Below, one piece after another: positions 51,687-61,396 of a DNA stretch of 64,000 bases. The DNA is from Kalaharituber pfeilii (lineage: Eukaryota; Ascomycota; Pezizomycetes; Pezizales; Pezizaceae): positions 248,001-312,000 of the forward strand of contig WHUZ01000016.1 in NCBI GenBank assembly GCA_015179045.1, read 5' to 3'. The notes beneath the pieces are model-generated. The model made no database searches, had not been told where the DNA came from, and saw only the letters and a list, made by a program, of their open reading frames with translations. The number at the start of each line of letters is the position of its first letter. Positions within the stretch are counted from its first letter, which is position 1. The translations under genes and the position numbers were made by a program.

Positions 51687-53929
51687 TGACGCCCTGAATC
51701 ATCAGAGTCATATCCCGGAATGTCAACTCTGGTCACCAACCCCGTCGCATCCACGGCGTCGCTCATCGACTCCTCGTCAGTGCTTTCCCCCTCTTCATCA
51801 ACTTCGTCGTATTCCCAGTAGTTCCGCTCAGTAGTCACCACAATCCAGTCCTGTAGATCTTCCCTATCGCTATCAACCGGTAGCCTCCACCACCCAGTTA
51901 CCTTTCTTCTCCTTCTCTGCGGCGGTGCAGCACCGCCATGAGTTTGCCTATAGGCATCCTCGTACGACTGCATGATGCTATCCGATATTTCACGCGGCAC
52001 GAAAGGTAACCACATTCCAGGACAACGTCGTGGATCTTGGTCCTCCAACTTCCATCCACCCAGTTCGGCGTACTCGATTGCTCCCGGCGACATTGACCGT
52101 TTAGACTGATTTGAGTTCTCTCTACTCACAGGCATTCGCCGCAGGGGATCATTCATGCTGCTGCTATGGGAGCCAGAGGTGGGCGTTCCAGGGACGGACT
52201 TAGCCGGACGATGTTTTTGCGACGTAGCTGGCAGGGTTGGCGTTACAGGCGAAGGGATTGTGACTTGTCTCCGTACCCGCGAACTTGCTGCGGTGGCGAA
52301 ATTACCGGCCAGGGCAGAAAGTGGCAAATCAGCACGTCGAGGTGTTTTCATAGGGCTTTTTGGTTCCGTGGAGGCATCCAATTTGGGTGTTCCTACAGGT
52401 TCGTGGCTGGATGGATTTTCTGTCGGGTGATCTACTTCCGAAGAGGTCTCGTATTTTGTGCACTCTCCTGCCTGTTGGATGGGGTGTTGATCCAACTCCA
52501 CATCCATCCGATCAGGTTCCGATAAGTTTAGAGCCGATTCTTGTGGCCAAGGACTGTGACCTCTATTGTTCTCCAGTTCTGGTGCCTGAGGGCCCTGAGG
52601 CTGTGGAAAGCTTGTGAGCCTCAGATTTTCAGCCTCACGAGCTTCCATGGCCTCCAGACCCGTTCCCTTGCTGGAGATAAAATTCTCTCCAACCTCGACC
52701 CCATGGACGCTCGTATCACAATCCATGGAATGCTCAGACATCGGTGCTGGCGACTCACACAAGTCAATTGACACATCCATATTGTTAGCCGGCATACAAA
52801 AGTTAGCAATTGTTGGCTTCGGGTTTGTGAGGCCCTCGCTAGGGAAGTCCAGCGTTTGTGGCTCAACTTTAGGACCTTCAGATACCTGCAACTCGTGGTG
52901 CGCTGGGATTGGCTCATGCTGATGCGGTGCAGACTTCTGAGCCAACACCCTCAACTCGCCGTGTGCCTCACCATATGTGTTGCTGCTGCCACTGGCAGGC
53001 CTTACTGCGTGCTGAGACCAACTCGAAGGGCCCCCGCTCGATGATATTGTCCCACTACCACTGCTCATAACAGATCCATGCCGAGGTTTGAATTCAAGGG
53101 GAGGGGAGGGATCGGGAACAGACTGGCTTCGTTCCAGTGGGGAGCGGCTGTCCGCTGGGTAAACAACACGTTCCATGATTCGTTCCTCGCCCGTAAGGGG
53201 ACACACGTAGAAGTGTCGTTTCAGTACTGATTTGGGCATGGCCGCCGAAGGAGTAAACCCATTCGTAGCACGAACGTTCTCGTTAATGGGTGAATAGGAC
53301 TCCATCGACGGTTCCCGCTTCTTGTGAGAAATAGGGAACATGGTCTTGGTGCCATTTGCCAGGCCATTCTGAACGTGTCCATTACTCGAAACAGCATCTG
53401 TCTGTCTATCTAACTCGTGCGTGCTGCCATTGCCCTCTCTAGATAACGCATATTGCCCAGTTGTAGCTGCTACAGAAGCTACGTCGGGCTCCAGGCGGCC
53501 GCTCGATATCTGCCGTTCACCATTCAAAGCTGCCTTATTAAACCTACATGACATATTCACATGACGAGGTGGCTCCTCGCCTTCTGACGAGATCACCATG
53601 ATAGCTGTGTTTGGCGACAGCCGACGACGTTTGTGAGTGGCTTGTGGTGCAGCTGTTTCTGGTTCAGCCACCACGCATGGTCGCTTTGTGCTCTCTGCAG
53701 GGCGGGATACAAGGGTGGTCCTAACCTGTTCTCGTGAAGGCGAACCGCTTTCAGGGGAACCAGGCGGGCTGGGAGCAGGTGAGGGAGGATATAGGTATGG
53801 ACTACAGCTGCCGCCTAATGATGACAGTCGAGCTAATGGTGTAGTTGCTGAGGGTGTTTTCGATCTGGAATGGTCAAAATGATCAGGACAGGTCTGATTG
53901 TCAGCGCTTCTGTCGAGGATGAGAGACAT
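51629..53929 (-). CDS. Large Ser/Pro-rich unrecognised nuclear-type protein
   Basis: Uninterrupted 766 codons from ATG 53929 (MSLILDRSADNQ) to a stop at 51629. Residues 1-100 are Ser/Pro-rich; THKRRR at about 99-103 is a likely nuclear signal; a Cys/Val segment KRHFYVCPLTGEERIMERVV near 235-255; a long low-complexity middle; then a better-ordered C-terminal third with WKLEDQDPRRCPGMWLPFVP, QRRRRKVTGWWRLPVDSD and LQDWIVVTTERNYWEYDE, followed by an acidic run. Trp-rich C-terminal blocks look like the conserved domain, but I know no family for it. High GC and complete frame argue for a host gene under selection. It may continue into the Lys-rich segment at 51195-51686 by splicing. Confidence 0.7.
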   Translation of the reverse strand: MSLILDRSADNQTCPDHFDHSRSKTPSATTPLARLSSLGGSCSPYLYPPSPAPSPPGSPESGSPSREQVRTTLVSRPAESTKRPCVVAEPETAAPQATHKRRRLSPNTAIMVISSEGEEPPRHVNMSCRFNKAALNGERQISSGRLEPDVASVAATTGQYALSREGNGSTHELDRQTDAVSSNGHVQNGLANGTKTMFPISHKKREPSMESYSPINENVRATNGFTPSAAMPKSVLKRHFYVCPLTGEERIMERVVYPADSRSPLERSQSVPDPSPPLEFKPRHGSVMSSGSGTISSSGGPSSWSQHAVRPASGSSNTYGEAHGELRVLAQKSAPHQHEPIPAHHELQVSEGPKVEPQTLDFPSEGLTNPKPTIANFCMPANNMDVSIDLCESPAPMSEHSMDCDTSVHGVEVGENFISSKGTGLEAMEAREAENLRLTSFPQPQGPQAPELENNRGHSPWPQESALNLSEPDRMDVELDQHPIQQAGECTKYETSSEVDHPTENPSSHEPVGTPKLDASTEPKSPMKTPRRADLPLSALAGNFATAASSRVRRQVTIPSPVTPTLPATSQKHRPAKSVPGTPTSGSHSSSMNDPLRRMPVSRENSNQSKRSMSPGAIEYAELGGWKLEDQDPRRCPGMWLPFVPREISDSIMQSYEDAYRQTHGGAAPPQRRRRKVTGWWRLPVDSDREDLQDWIVVTTERNYWEYDEVDEEGESTDEESMSDAVDATGLVTRVDIPGYDSDDSGRQWWNRGKVEQSRGQSPEGL

Positions 53930-55640
53930 TCGGTCCTAGCTGACGTGTCGCTGTCTCTCAATGAACCTACAAACAACAACTTAGCTGAAATATCCACACA
54001 AGCCAGTGAACCGCAAAAATAGCAAACTTCTCCCAGGGAGCAAGAATGAAGGTGCAAACTTACAAAGTTCGTGAGTTGACCGCGATAATCTGCTATATAC
54101 TATTGATGCGTCGGTCGCGCAGTGGGCATTAAATGGATAAGGATGGATGATCGCTGCAAATAGACAAACAGAGCCCACACGAGGCTGCAAAAGGGTTGAC
54201 CACTATATATGTCTAGCTTAATTTTTTTTTTTTTTTTTTTTCGCTCCGCGCTGGATGTCGAACAGCGACGGATTAATTTTCTGACAGGAGTCAGTGCTGG
54301 GAGATTGTTGCTGTTGGGAAGAAGCGTTTGGAAAGATGGGAAGGATGTAAGGCCGCCAAAGTAATCGGCAAGGGAGGTGGGTGTGGGGGGCTGATCAAGC
54401 TGTTATTATTATTAACGGGAGCCAAGGAAAAGCGAAGTCGACGTGGGAAAGGGAGAGGGGGGCGCCTGATCGATGGTGGCCGATTGCTCCAGACGAGTTG
54501 TGGACAGTAACGCCCGATGGGGGGGGATCAGCAGTGAGGGGGTGTGTGCAAAGTGCGCGGGTGGCACACGTGTGAATGAGGTAGGGGCAGGGGAGTAAAA
54601 CCAAGCGGCAGCAAAATGCTAAGAACGGGATGTGTGGCTGGGTTGTCAGAATAGACAATCTGAAGAGCTATTCGCCACACACCAATACGTACGCTCATAA
54701 AATGGGCACCGTCCAGAAGTCACTTGCGGTGTTAATATGTGTGATTGCAAACCACGCACTTGCAAGAAAACCTGCTGTGGGGGTTTGTACTTTGGACCGA
54801 ATCAGTTCTCGTTCATTCGGTCATGGTTCTAGGTTACAGCACTTACCGCGAGTAAACGGGTCCAAATTCTCACCAAGCGCGAGAGCGGAAGTTCAGTCCG
54901 GTCAAATGCGTGCAGGAGTCAGCAATGGGAGTGACATTGAACCCCACTCGGTGCCCGCACTGGGTACAACGCCCCCTCCCGCGGCAGTTTAAATTGTGCT
55001 CGGCTGCGGACCCGGGCCGTCGAGGCTCCGTCCGTTCAAGATGGTTATCTAAGTCTATATATCTCGCCAGCCGCACCTACCTGGGGCCAACTCAGCAAGA
55101 AGGCCTGCCTGTCTGTCTGAGAACGTTGCGAGTTGCGTACCGTGGTTATGTTATGACGCAGGAGAGCAAGATGTGCCTGACTGACAGATATATGGGAGGT
55201 CGGGTAGAGCGCGCGCAAAAGCAATGGAGAAAAGAACAAATATACGAACTTAAGCGTGCTCCGTTGCGCCTCTGTGTTGTTTGCCGGGGCTATCGTCTTC
55301 ACAGCGTTGACTGGGGCTTGCGAAAAGATTTGATGGAGCAAATTGCTCAGCAAAATCCTTGCGCTTACTAACCGCCAAGTGGGGGCCAAGACCACCGGAA
55401 TAGGAGTGTTCTCGTGCCCAGCCTATTATTTTCTGCCTCTGCCCGTAGACGCGGTTGCAGAAATATTCGGCTTGGCAACCCGTCTCCTTAGACTGGGTAC
55501 GAGAACAGAATGGGAGTGGTCACATGAGGCTTAAAGGCAGGCTGGCGCGAAAATTGCTGGGCCGAGGCCAATGAAACGCAGTCAGCGGCGAACTTGTGGC
55601 CACGGTACCGCTGACGCAACGGCAAATGAACACAGGTTTT
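53930..55640. other. Mostly non-coding; one weak candidate frame
   Basis: 53930-54200 is the 5' flank of the large minus gene. A poly(T) run at 54221-54241 has no recognisable tail next to it. A 153-codon plus frame (54910-55371) ends ERAQKQWRKEQIYELKRAPL..CVVCRGYRLHS; codon use is plausible but no family is apparent. Confidence 0.35.
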
Positions 55641-55731
55641 CGCGCGATTATAGTCCGTTCCGGAAAAACACGCACTCTTTTACCAGAGAACTTCTTCATT
55701 CGCACGATGCGGTACCTAACCCAACTCTTCT

Positions 55732-55830
55732 TTTCTTTTTTCTTTTTTTTTTTTTTTTTTTTGGGCCACATAACCCCGCAGGCTACCAGGGACCCATATA
55801 CTCGGGTCAGGTCAAAGCGTCTACCCACTT
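55732..55830 (-). mobile_element. C-type tail fragment
   Basis: Poly(T) to 55762, then GGGCCACATAACCCCGCAGG, CTACCAGGGACCCATATACT and CGGGTCAGG. Sits just after the first direct-repeat block. Confidence 0.5.
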
Positions 55831-55849
55831 ACCTATTCCACATACAGTT

Positions 55850-56370
55850 TTCCCTTGCGATATCATACCAGATCTGTAAAATCCGGCCGTTTTTCGTCCA
55901 GTGAATAAAATGCTTGGCAGGAATAGAATAGGGGATGGGGTTAGCAAAAAAATTAATAGAAATTGCCATAACTGGGAAGCGGATCGACAATGACAGCCTA
56001 AGTTTAGTAAGCTTGTTCAAGGTGAAAAATGGAAATGGTGGGGTAGGTAGCCCAATATCAGTAGTAGGAGCGTATCCGGTATAGCAAATATTATTTGTAT
56101 GGAGACAGGGGGGGGAGTGAGTGCCTAGTCCGGTCCGGTGCGTCCGGTATCGCAAGAGGGTCTTGGATGGGAGCGGGATGTAGCATCCTGATCTGAGAGC
56201 ATCCGGTTTAGCAAGATTTGTATGGAGACAGGGGGGGTCAGTGCCTGGCAATTCCTGTCCGGTCCGGTGCGTCCGGTATAACAAAGAGGGTTTTGTACGG
56301 GAACGGGATGTAGCATCCTGAGAGCATCCGGTTTAGCAAGGTTTCCGGTACAGCGAGTCACGCACGCTTT
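55850..56370. mobile_element. CCGGTATAG-type inverted-repeat element, decayed
   Basis: Left end near 55850 (TACAGTTTTCCCTTGCGATA) and interior words shared with 9189-11296: AATAAAATGCTTGGCAG, CCGGTATAGCAAATATTATT, TGTATGGAGACAGGGGGG. A ~110-bp block (CCGGTTTAGCAAG.., GGGATGTAGCATCCTGA..) is repeated twice near the right end. No transposase. Confidence 0.6.
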
Positions 56371-56413
56371 CAGAAGGAGAACTTTCTTCATTCGCACGTG
56401 CCGGTACCTAACA

Positions 56414-57096
56414 TTTTTTTTTTTTTAAGAAAAAAAAAAATTACATACAGGTCACCCAGGCTATAATGAAGGCCAAGAATCTGAGTGGTTTTCACTGTAG
56501 CAAGGGGTCACGTGCTGCCCCCAAGGTACTGTAGGCAGGAGTGATTTTAGAGTTATTCGTCCCCGCGTCCTCCTAAATGATAAGAACCTGTCACCCGTCA
56601 ATCCATCTCAATAACGTACGTCATCAGTGGGTCTCTGTCTTCGTCAGTGCCCCCTTCGGGGATGTCATGATATCCTCCCTGCCACCCGGCGGGGGCGAAA
56701 AAAAAGAAATCGGAAATTTTCAATTGTATGGCGATTCAGATCTCAAGTTGCGAATTCAGTTACCTTTCCAGACCGCCAAAATCATGCCGCCGATTTGGAC
56801 GCCCAGCGATAGAGAAATGGAAGTTATGTCACGCTCGCTGAGAACTGTGACATCGCTCAGCAGAAATGGTTTTAGGGGAGTGGTGAGTAAATTATCAGGG
56901 CGTTTTAGGAGTTCGCTGTCCAGAGTTTCATTATAGCCAGGGTCTCCTGTAACCCCGCTTGTAGCACGCGGGGTCCCCGGACGAGCCCGGAGACAGGCTT
57001 AGAGAAAGAATTCTAGATACATGATCCCGCCTCCCTCCCTCCCCAGCGTCTAAAACCTGATTCCGGAAAAGAACCGCTCCAGTGCATCCCATTCCT
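56414..57096 (-). mobile_element. B'-tail retro-insertion with nested Tc1/mariner-type MITE
   Basis: Without the MITE it is about 180 bp of LINE-derived 3' end (GGAATGGGATGCACTGGAGC.. on the minus strand) with CTACAAGCGGGGTTA tail. The 13-bp duplication CCGGTACCTAACA is at 56401-56413 and 57097-57109. Closely related to 26934-27201. Confidence 0.8.
56448..56949. mobile_element. TA-flanked MITE, 502 bp (Tc1/mariner or pogo type)
   Basis: Inverted ends CAGGTCACCCAGGCTATAAT and CAGGAGACCCTGGCTATAAT (each continuing GAA; 20 of 23 match) with TA at 56446-56447 and 56950-56951. A 119-codon plus frame (56577-56936) runs into the right inverted repeat; no transposase motif. Confidence 0.85.
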
Positions 57097-57477
57097 CCGG
57101 TACCTAACACAAACAATAACTAGCCTCCCGACCGGGAGGCCTCCATCCCACCACGCTCTTACTCCATACCTCTCCACCGCTAGGGTTCTATCAGGCTGTA
57201 TCATAGACAGAAATACTTGAGAGAAGACCCCACTCTCTTCGCTCGGGGGTCGATACATTGTGAGGGGGGGGTGTGGCGTAGGTGGGGATATAGCGCTTGA
57301 CAGGGAGCTATTTTTCAAGCTTCGATCGGGGCTCAGGTCTGGCGTATAGTTAGTGTGAAAGGGGACATGCACATGATTTACAGGGGTGCGCTGGGATCTT
57401 CCATCAGTACATAATAGATGCTGAATGCAACAGGACCATCGCTTCAAAATTCGCATTCATCATAGGCTTGGAATATA

Positions 57478-57855
57478 CAGTCACGCCTTGCTATACCGGA
57501 CGACCGAAATCCAACACTTTCTGTCCGGTTTAACCTAGCGTCCGGTACATATAACAAATTTTGCAGGGGTGCCTGCCAGGGGGGTTAAAGAACTTAGTAA
57601 GCCAATTGAAAGATACAATATGCCTGGAGTTCCCAATCTCCCAAGATATTACAGAACTTTGGACATTGAATTCAAGATATTGAGAATACTTCGATAATTA
57701 CCACTATACCACACAGAAGGTACAAAAGAAGTTTTCATGGTTGTGGCCTTCATCCGGTTTAGCTAGTTAGTTTGTATGTAATTTGAATTTAAAAGTCTAT
57801 AGTTTTGTTGTCCGGTCCGGTTTAACTGGGTGTCCGGTATAGCTAGGTCAAACTG
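57478..57855. mobile_element. CCGGTATAG-type MITE, 378 bp
   Basis: Ends CAGTCACGCCTTGCTATACC and the complement CAGTTTGACCTAGCTATACC, both followed by GGAC, with TA flanks at 57476-57477 and 57856-57857. Internal copies of TCCGGTTTA(A/G)C. Same end family as 9189-11296. No coding sequence. Confidence 0.8.
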
Positions 57856-57857
57856 TA

Positions 57858-58371
57858 GCTGTCAGAAATTAATCTGTTATTTGTTACCGCGCCTTCAAAT
57901 TGCTCCTCAATCCTTGTTAGTAATACTTGTTAGTGGCACACGTCATCCTTCGACCCTCTCTGGGCTTGAGCCCATGCTGCTTTGCTTAACTAAGCCCTTG
58001 AACTAGATTAACATGATATTGAAATCCAGTTAGTTGAGATTACACCGCAGACCTATCAGATTTCTAGTCTCTCATGATAGTAGGGCGATGTGGAGAAGAT
58101 GCCAGTCGGAAGCAGGAATATCTAGACAACGATGTTCCCTTCTTGGCATGCCAGCAATTGCAAGGATAGGCCACTAGGAAGTATTAACCTGGCATGTGCA
58201 TGAGCAGTAAGTTCCCCTGCATTTAGTCTAGTTTTAACAGTGTGCTTAAGGCAAATTTGTTATATAGATTTTGAGAGGCGCCCAGAACAGTGTACGGTTA
58301 TGGCGCAGCGCAGTGAAGTGCATGTGTAAATATTCAAATAAACAGTCAAATATTTAACGATGCATAGTTAC
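57858..58371. other. No gene recognised
   Basis: Unique-looking sequence without a supported frame or repeat. Confidence 0.4.
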
Positions 58372-58599
58372 CATGGCCGGGAAGGAAGGAAGACCTCCTG
58401 GACCCGCCGGAAGAGGAGGGAGACCCACTCCTCGATTTAATGATCAAGCTGGAAGAAAGAGACTAATTGTTCTCGCTTATATCCTCTATTCCGCATTTGC
58501 TTACTTATCTTACCTATTTCCTCGCATGTAACTACACCTCGCCATAGCCCATAGGGCGGCATGCGAGTACTGATATTAAAAAAAAAAAAAAAAAAAAGG
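58372..58599 (+). mobile_element. 5'-truncated LINE, family A
   Basis: 228 bp with a short coding remnant, 3' UTR, hairpin GCCCATAGGGC (58548) and poly(A). Perfect 13-bp duplication GATGCATAGTTAC (58359-58371, 58600-58612). Confidence 0.9.
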
Positions 58600-58612
58600 G
58601 ATGCATAGTTAC

Positions 58613-59660
58613 AACTTACAGCCAGTTCAAGGTGACATGCATATGCCTTCTGTAGCGCCACCTCGCGTCATTATATCCCAGACTAATTTTGAATCTGCTG
58701 TTTAGCATTTGATTTCTGCTCCTCTACCACCCCCCGATGGCACCCATCTGTAAATCATTGACAACACAATAGAGAACAGCCTGGCTGGCCTCAATATCAT
58801 GGAGATCGTATATTCAATATGAAGCAATGATGCGCAGTCTCGATTCAGACTGTGAAGTGTAAGTGCAGTCAATTCCGTTCTGCAACAGCACAGCCGCGAT
58901 GTCCCACATGCAGATATATCAATGCAGGTGAAGCTTGATAAGGATAATCATGACAAGGGTATAAATATCGTTGGGACAACGGTTTGTAAATCTCATAGGT
59001 GTTTGTGTTACTGGGCAATGGCTTCCCATTCAAAGCAATAAATCGATCACTGAGCGGCAGGAACTTTCGTAGGTGACTAAACGGCTTCCGATCCTGGAAA
59101 AGATACATGCATTATCGACACCGAGTGCTTTATCCATACGTTATTGTAACATGGTAGGGCACCTGACTTCACGGAACACAAGACCATGGCACAGTTCAAT
59201 ATGGTGGGTGATATGATGATTTGTAATCCCAGATAGTGGTTCTCCTTTTTTTAGATGGTTGTTCCCGGTGCCAACTCTTGCAACGCGATGAAACAGAGAT
59301 TACGGGCAGTTTTCTCGCACCGAGAACAAGTCGCCGAATGAGAGTATAATACAAAGCATAAAAGTGAAAGTGAACTTGCGGTGTATGCGAGTGGTACCTA
59401 TTTAACGTCTAGTGGATCCGAACGATTACGGTGAAACGAGAACAGTGCTACCCTAAAACTCTCAGATCAGTTCCATTCCAGTATTGATGATGTTAACTTG
59501 AATAATCACCTGACATGTGCATATGGATTTCTGGAGGCTTTTGGATGATACCAGCATTGAAACGCGTCGCACTTGCCATCGCATTATAGAGGTAAGAAAT
59601 TTTGTTGGATTAGTTTAGAAATTCACCTCTGCAATTCACTTCCAGACCCTATGTTAGCAG
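58613..59660. other. No gene recognised
   Basis: Low-copy-looking sequence; the short frames present have no domain I can identify. Confidence 0.4.
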
Positions 59661-59661
59661 C

Positions 59662-60195
59662 ATTTTTTTTTTAAAAAAAAAAATCTGTTCACCACGCATA
59701 CAGCTGTTCACCAGCGCAGGGTCCCTGGACCCAAGTCCTTATGGCCCGGAGACAGGCACCAGTGTGACTACCTACACAATCACCCCCTATAAAAACCAAA
59801 AGGAAACCGATAGCTTTCAGTGACATAGCAGAAATACAAAGCAACAGTCCAATCCGCCAAAAGAATAATCAAGCATGAATACCCAAAAATTCCCAGAAAC
59901 TTAGGCAGTCATGTCCATTTCCTCCACGTTTCTCCCCTTCCCCTTTCCGTCCACCTTGGTAATTCTATCCTAGTCATACCAGCATGAGTGGTGCTATTTG
60001 CCTGATAAGCTCAACATTTGCCAGTGTTCGACCATCTAATTCTACTCCCCCGCCGCTCCAGGTAGATAACAATCGAGCTAGTTTTCCTTCCCTCCCTCCT
60101 TTCTTTTCTCACCAACCATCGTGCCGCAACAATCTTCCCCATCCATGGTTTGCCTTACTCTCTCAGTTTCTTCGGCACTGCTATCTATGTTTGTA
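59662..60195 (-). mobile_element. 5'-truncated half-LINE, B tail
   Basis: Closely parallels 38781-40050: T/A run, CACGCATACAGCTGTTCACC, GGGTCCCTGGACCCAAGTCC, GAATACCCAAAAATTCCC, then the ORF1 end (..RWLVRKER.., SIVIYLE) on the minus strand. No ORF2. The tail is mutated (GCCATGG lost). Ends in an ORF1 segment near 60195; duplication not resolved. Confidence 0.75.
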
Positions 60196-60329
60196 GTTGC
60201 AATGGGTGAATAGACCGACAATACCAAAGCATGTGAACTGCATGCCGATTTGATATTACAACTGGATGTCTTAAACTGACAATCACACTGTCACTAGGAC
60301 TAGTACCTTAATCGACAGCTGCCATTAGC

Positions 60330-61010
60330 AATCTTCGACCTTCATGATCGCATTTCAGTCCCTGCTGCTTTCACGCCAAAGCCAATTTTTTCAACATAAT
60401 ACCAGCAATGAGCTTCTCAAAATCAAGCTACTTGCTCCTCGAGATACCTCATGCTACGTACTGTCCCCTCATTCGCTGGTAATCCCCGACCAAGTTCAAA
60501 CCGTGGACCGAACCTTGCGAAGTCAGGTCTAGAGACACATCTCCACCAATTGATGCAGAAGGGTGTCGATGACAGCTGGCCCTATCAGTTGAAAAACATT
60601 CACGAAGTCGAGCCCCAATGCCATTCTATGCCAGTGGGCCGTTACCACAAAATTGATAAAAAGCAATTCTTCAGCCTTAGACCGGAACCGATTGGAATCT
60701 TCGTGCTGAGGAGGTTGCATAACTAGGTCATTGTTAACTTTTTTTCTTGACAAGGTTCAAGTGGATTCAAGATACTGTGAGCTTTGACGAATACAAGAAT
60801 GATAATCTACTTGAGGGTGTTGGCTCCTCAACATTCAGCATACTCATGAATAAGAATATGCCCCAGAAGGTGACAATATCATGGTATTGTACTTCCTCAG
60901 GCTGGGTCTGGAATAGCAAAACAAACATATCGATTACCAAATTGTCATGTACTACATGGTACGCCAATCGCGCAGACGTCATTCGAAGAATATGTAGTGA
61001 TATGTAGTAC
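60330..61010 (+). CDS. Possible small gene or gene remnant, unrecognised
   Basis: Successive plus frames 60451-60726 (..LHQLMQKGVDDSWPYQLKNI..YHKIDKKQFFSLRPEPIGIF) and 60747-61007 (FKWIQDTVSFDEYKNDNLLE..KVTISWYCTSSGWVWNS) look protein-like and could be two exons, but I cannot name a family or fix splice sites. The antisense frame is also open, so this is tentative. Confidence 0.3.
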
Positions 61011-61328
61011 TTACTAATAGTACCTACATACGTATCTAGAAGTCATCAACCGCAAGATATCTGAGTATAGCTGAGAAGACCGTACCTCATAAGTCGATAT
61101 TCATGTATGGTACGATCTTATTCGCAGAATTTTACAGTAATAGGGGATGAAATCTAGTGGATGAGTTAAGGGACCAGTGCTACTGCGAATAACGTCAAAA
61201 CTCAAGTCTAAAAGGATTATCTCGCATATTCCAATGGGTGTAGACATCGAACATTCCTCCGTTGCTCAGGCTCCCTAGTTATAATGCTCATCGACAGGTC
61301 CGTCACTTAAGTTTCAACTCCACAAACC
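61011..61328. other. No gene recognised
   Basis: Unique-looking sequence; nothing seen. Confidence 0.4.
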
Positions 61329-61383
61329 CCCGCCGTAGCCCCCAGGGCGGAATGCGAGTAATGATAAAAAAAAAAAAAAAAAA
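61329..61383 (+). mobile_element. Ultra-short A-type hairpin unit with poly(A)
   Basis: CCCGCCGTAGCCCCCAGGGC, GGAATGCGAGTAATGAT and poly(A), 55 bp, between perfect 13-bp copies of AACTCCACAAACC (61316-61328, 61384-61396). Confidence 0.9.
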
Positions 61384-61396
61384 AACTCCACAAACC

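Larger units (their letters stand above)
55655..56413. repeat. Direct repeat flanking a CCGGTATAG element
   Basis: GAGAACTTCTTCATTCGCAC near 55688 and AGAACTTTCTTCATTCGCAC near 56379, each preceded by TTCCGG..CACGCAC and followed by GGTACCTAAC, then a T-rich tail insertion. The ~65-bp blocks lie about 690 bp apart in the same direction. Confidence 0.7.
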
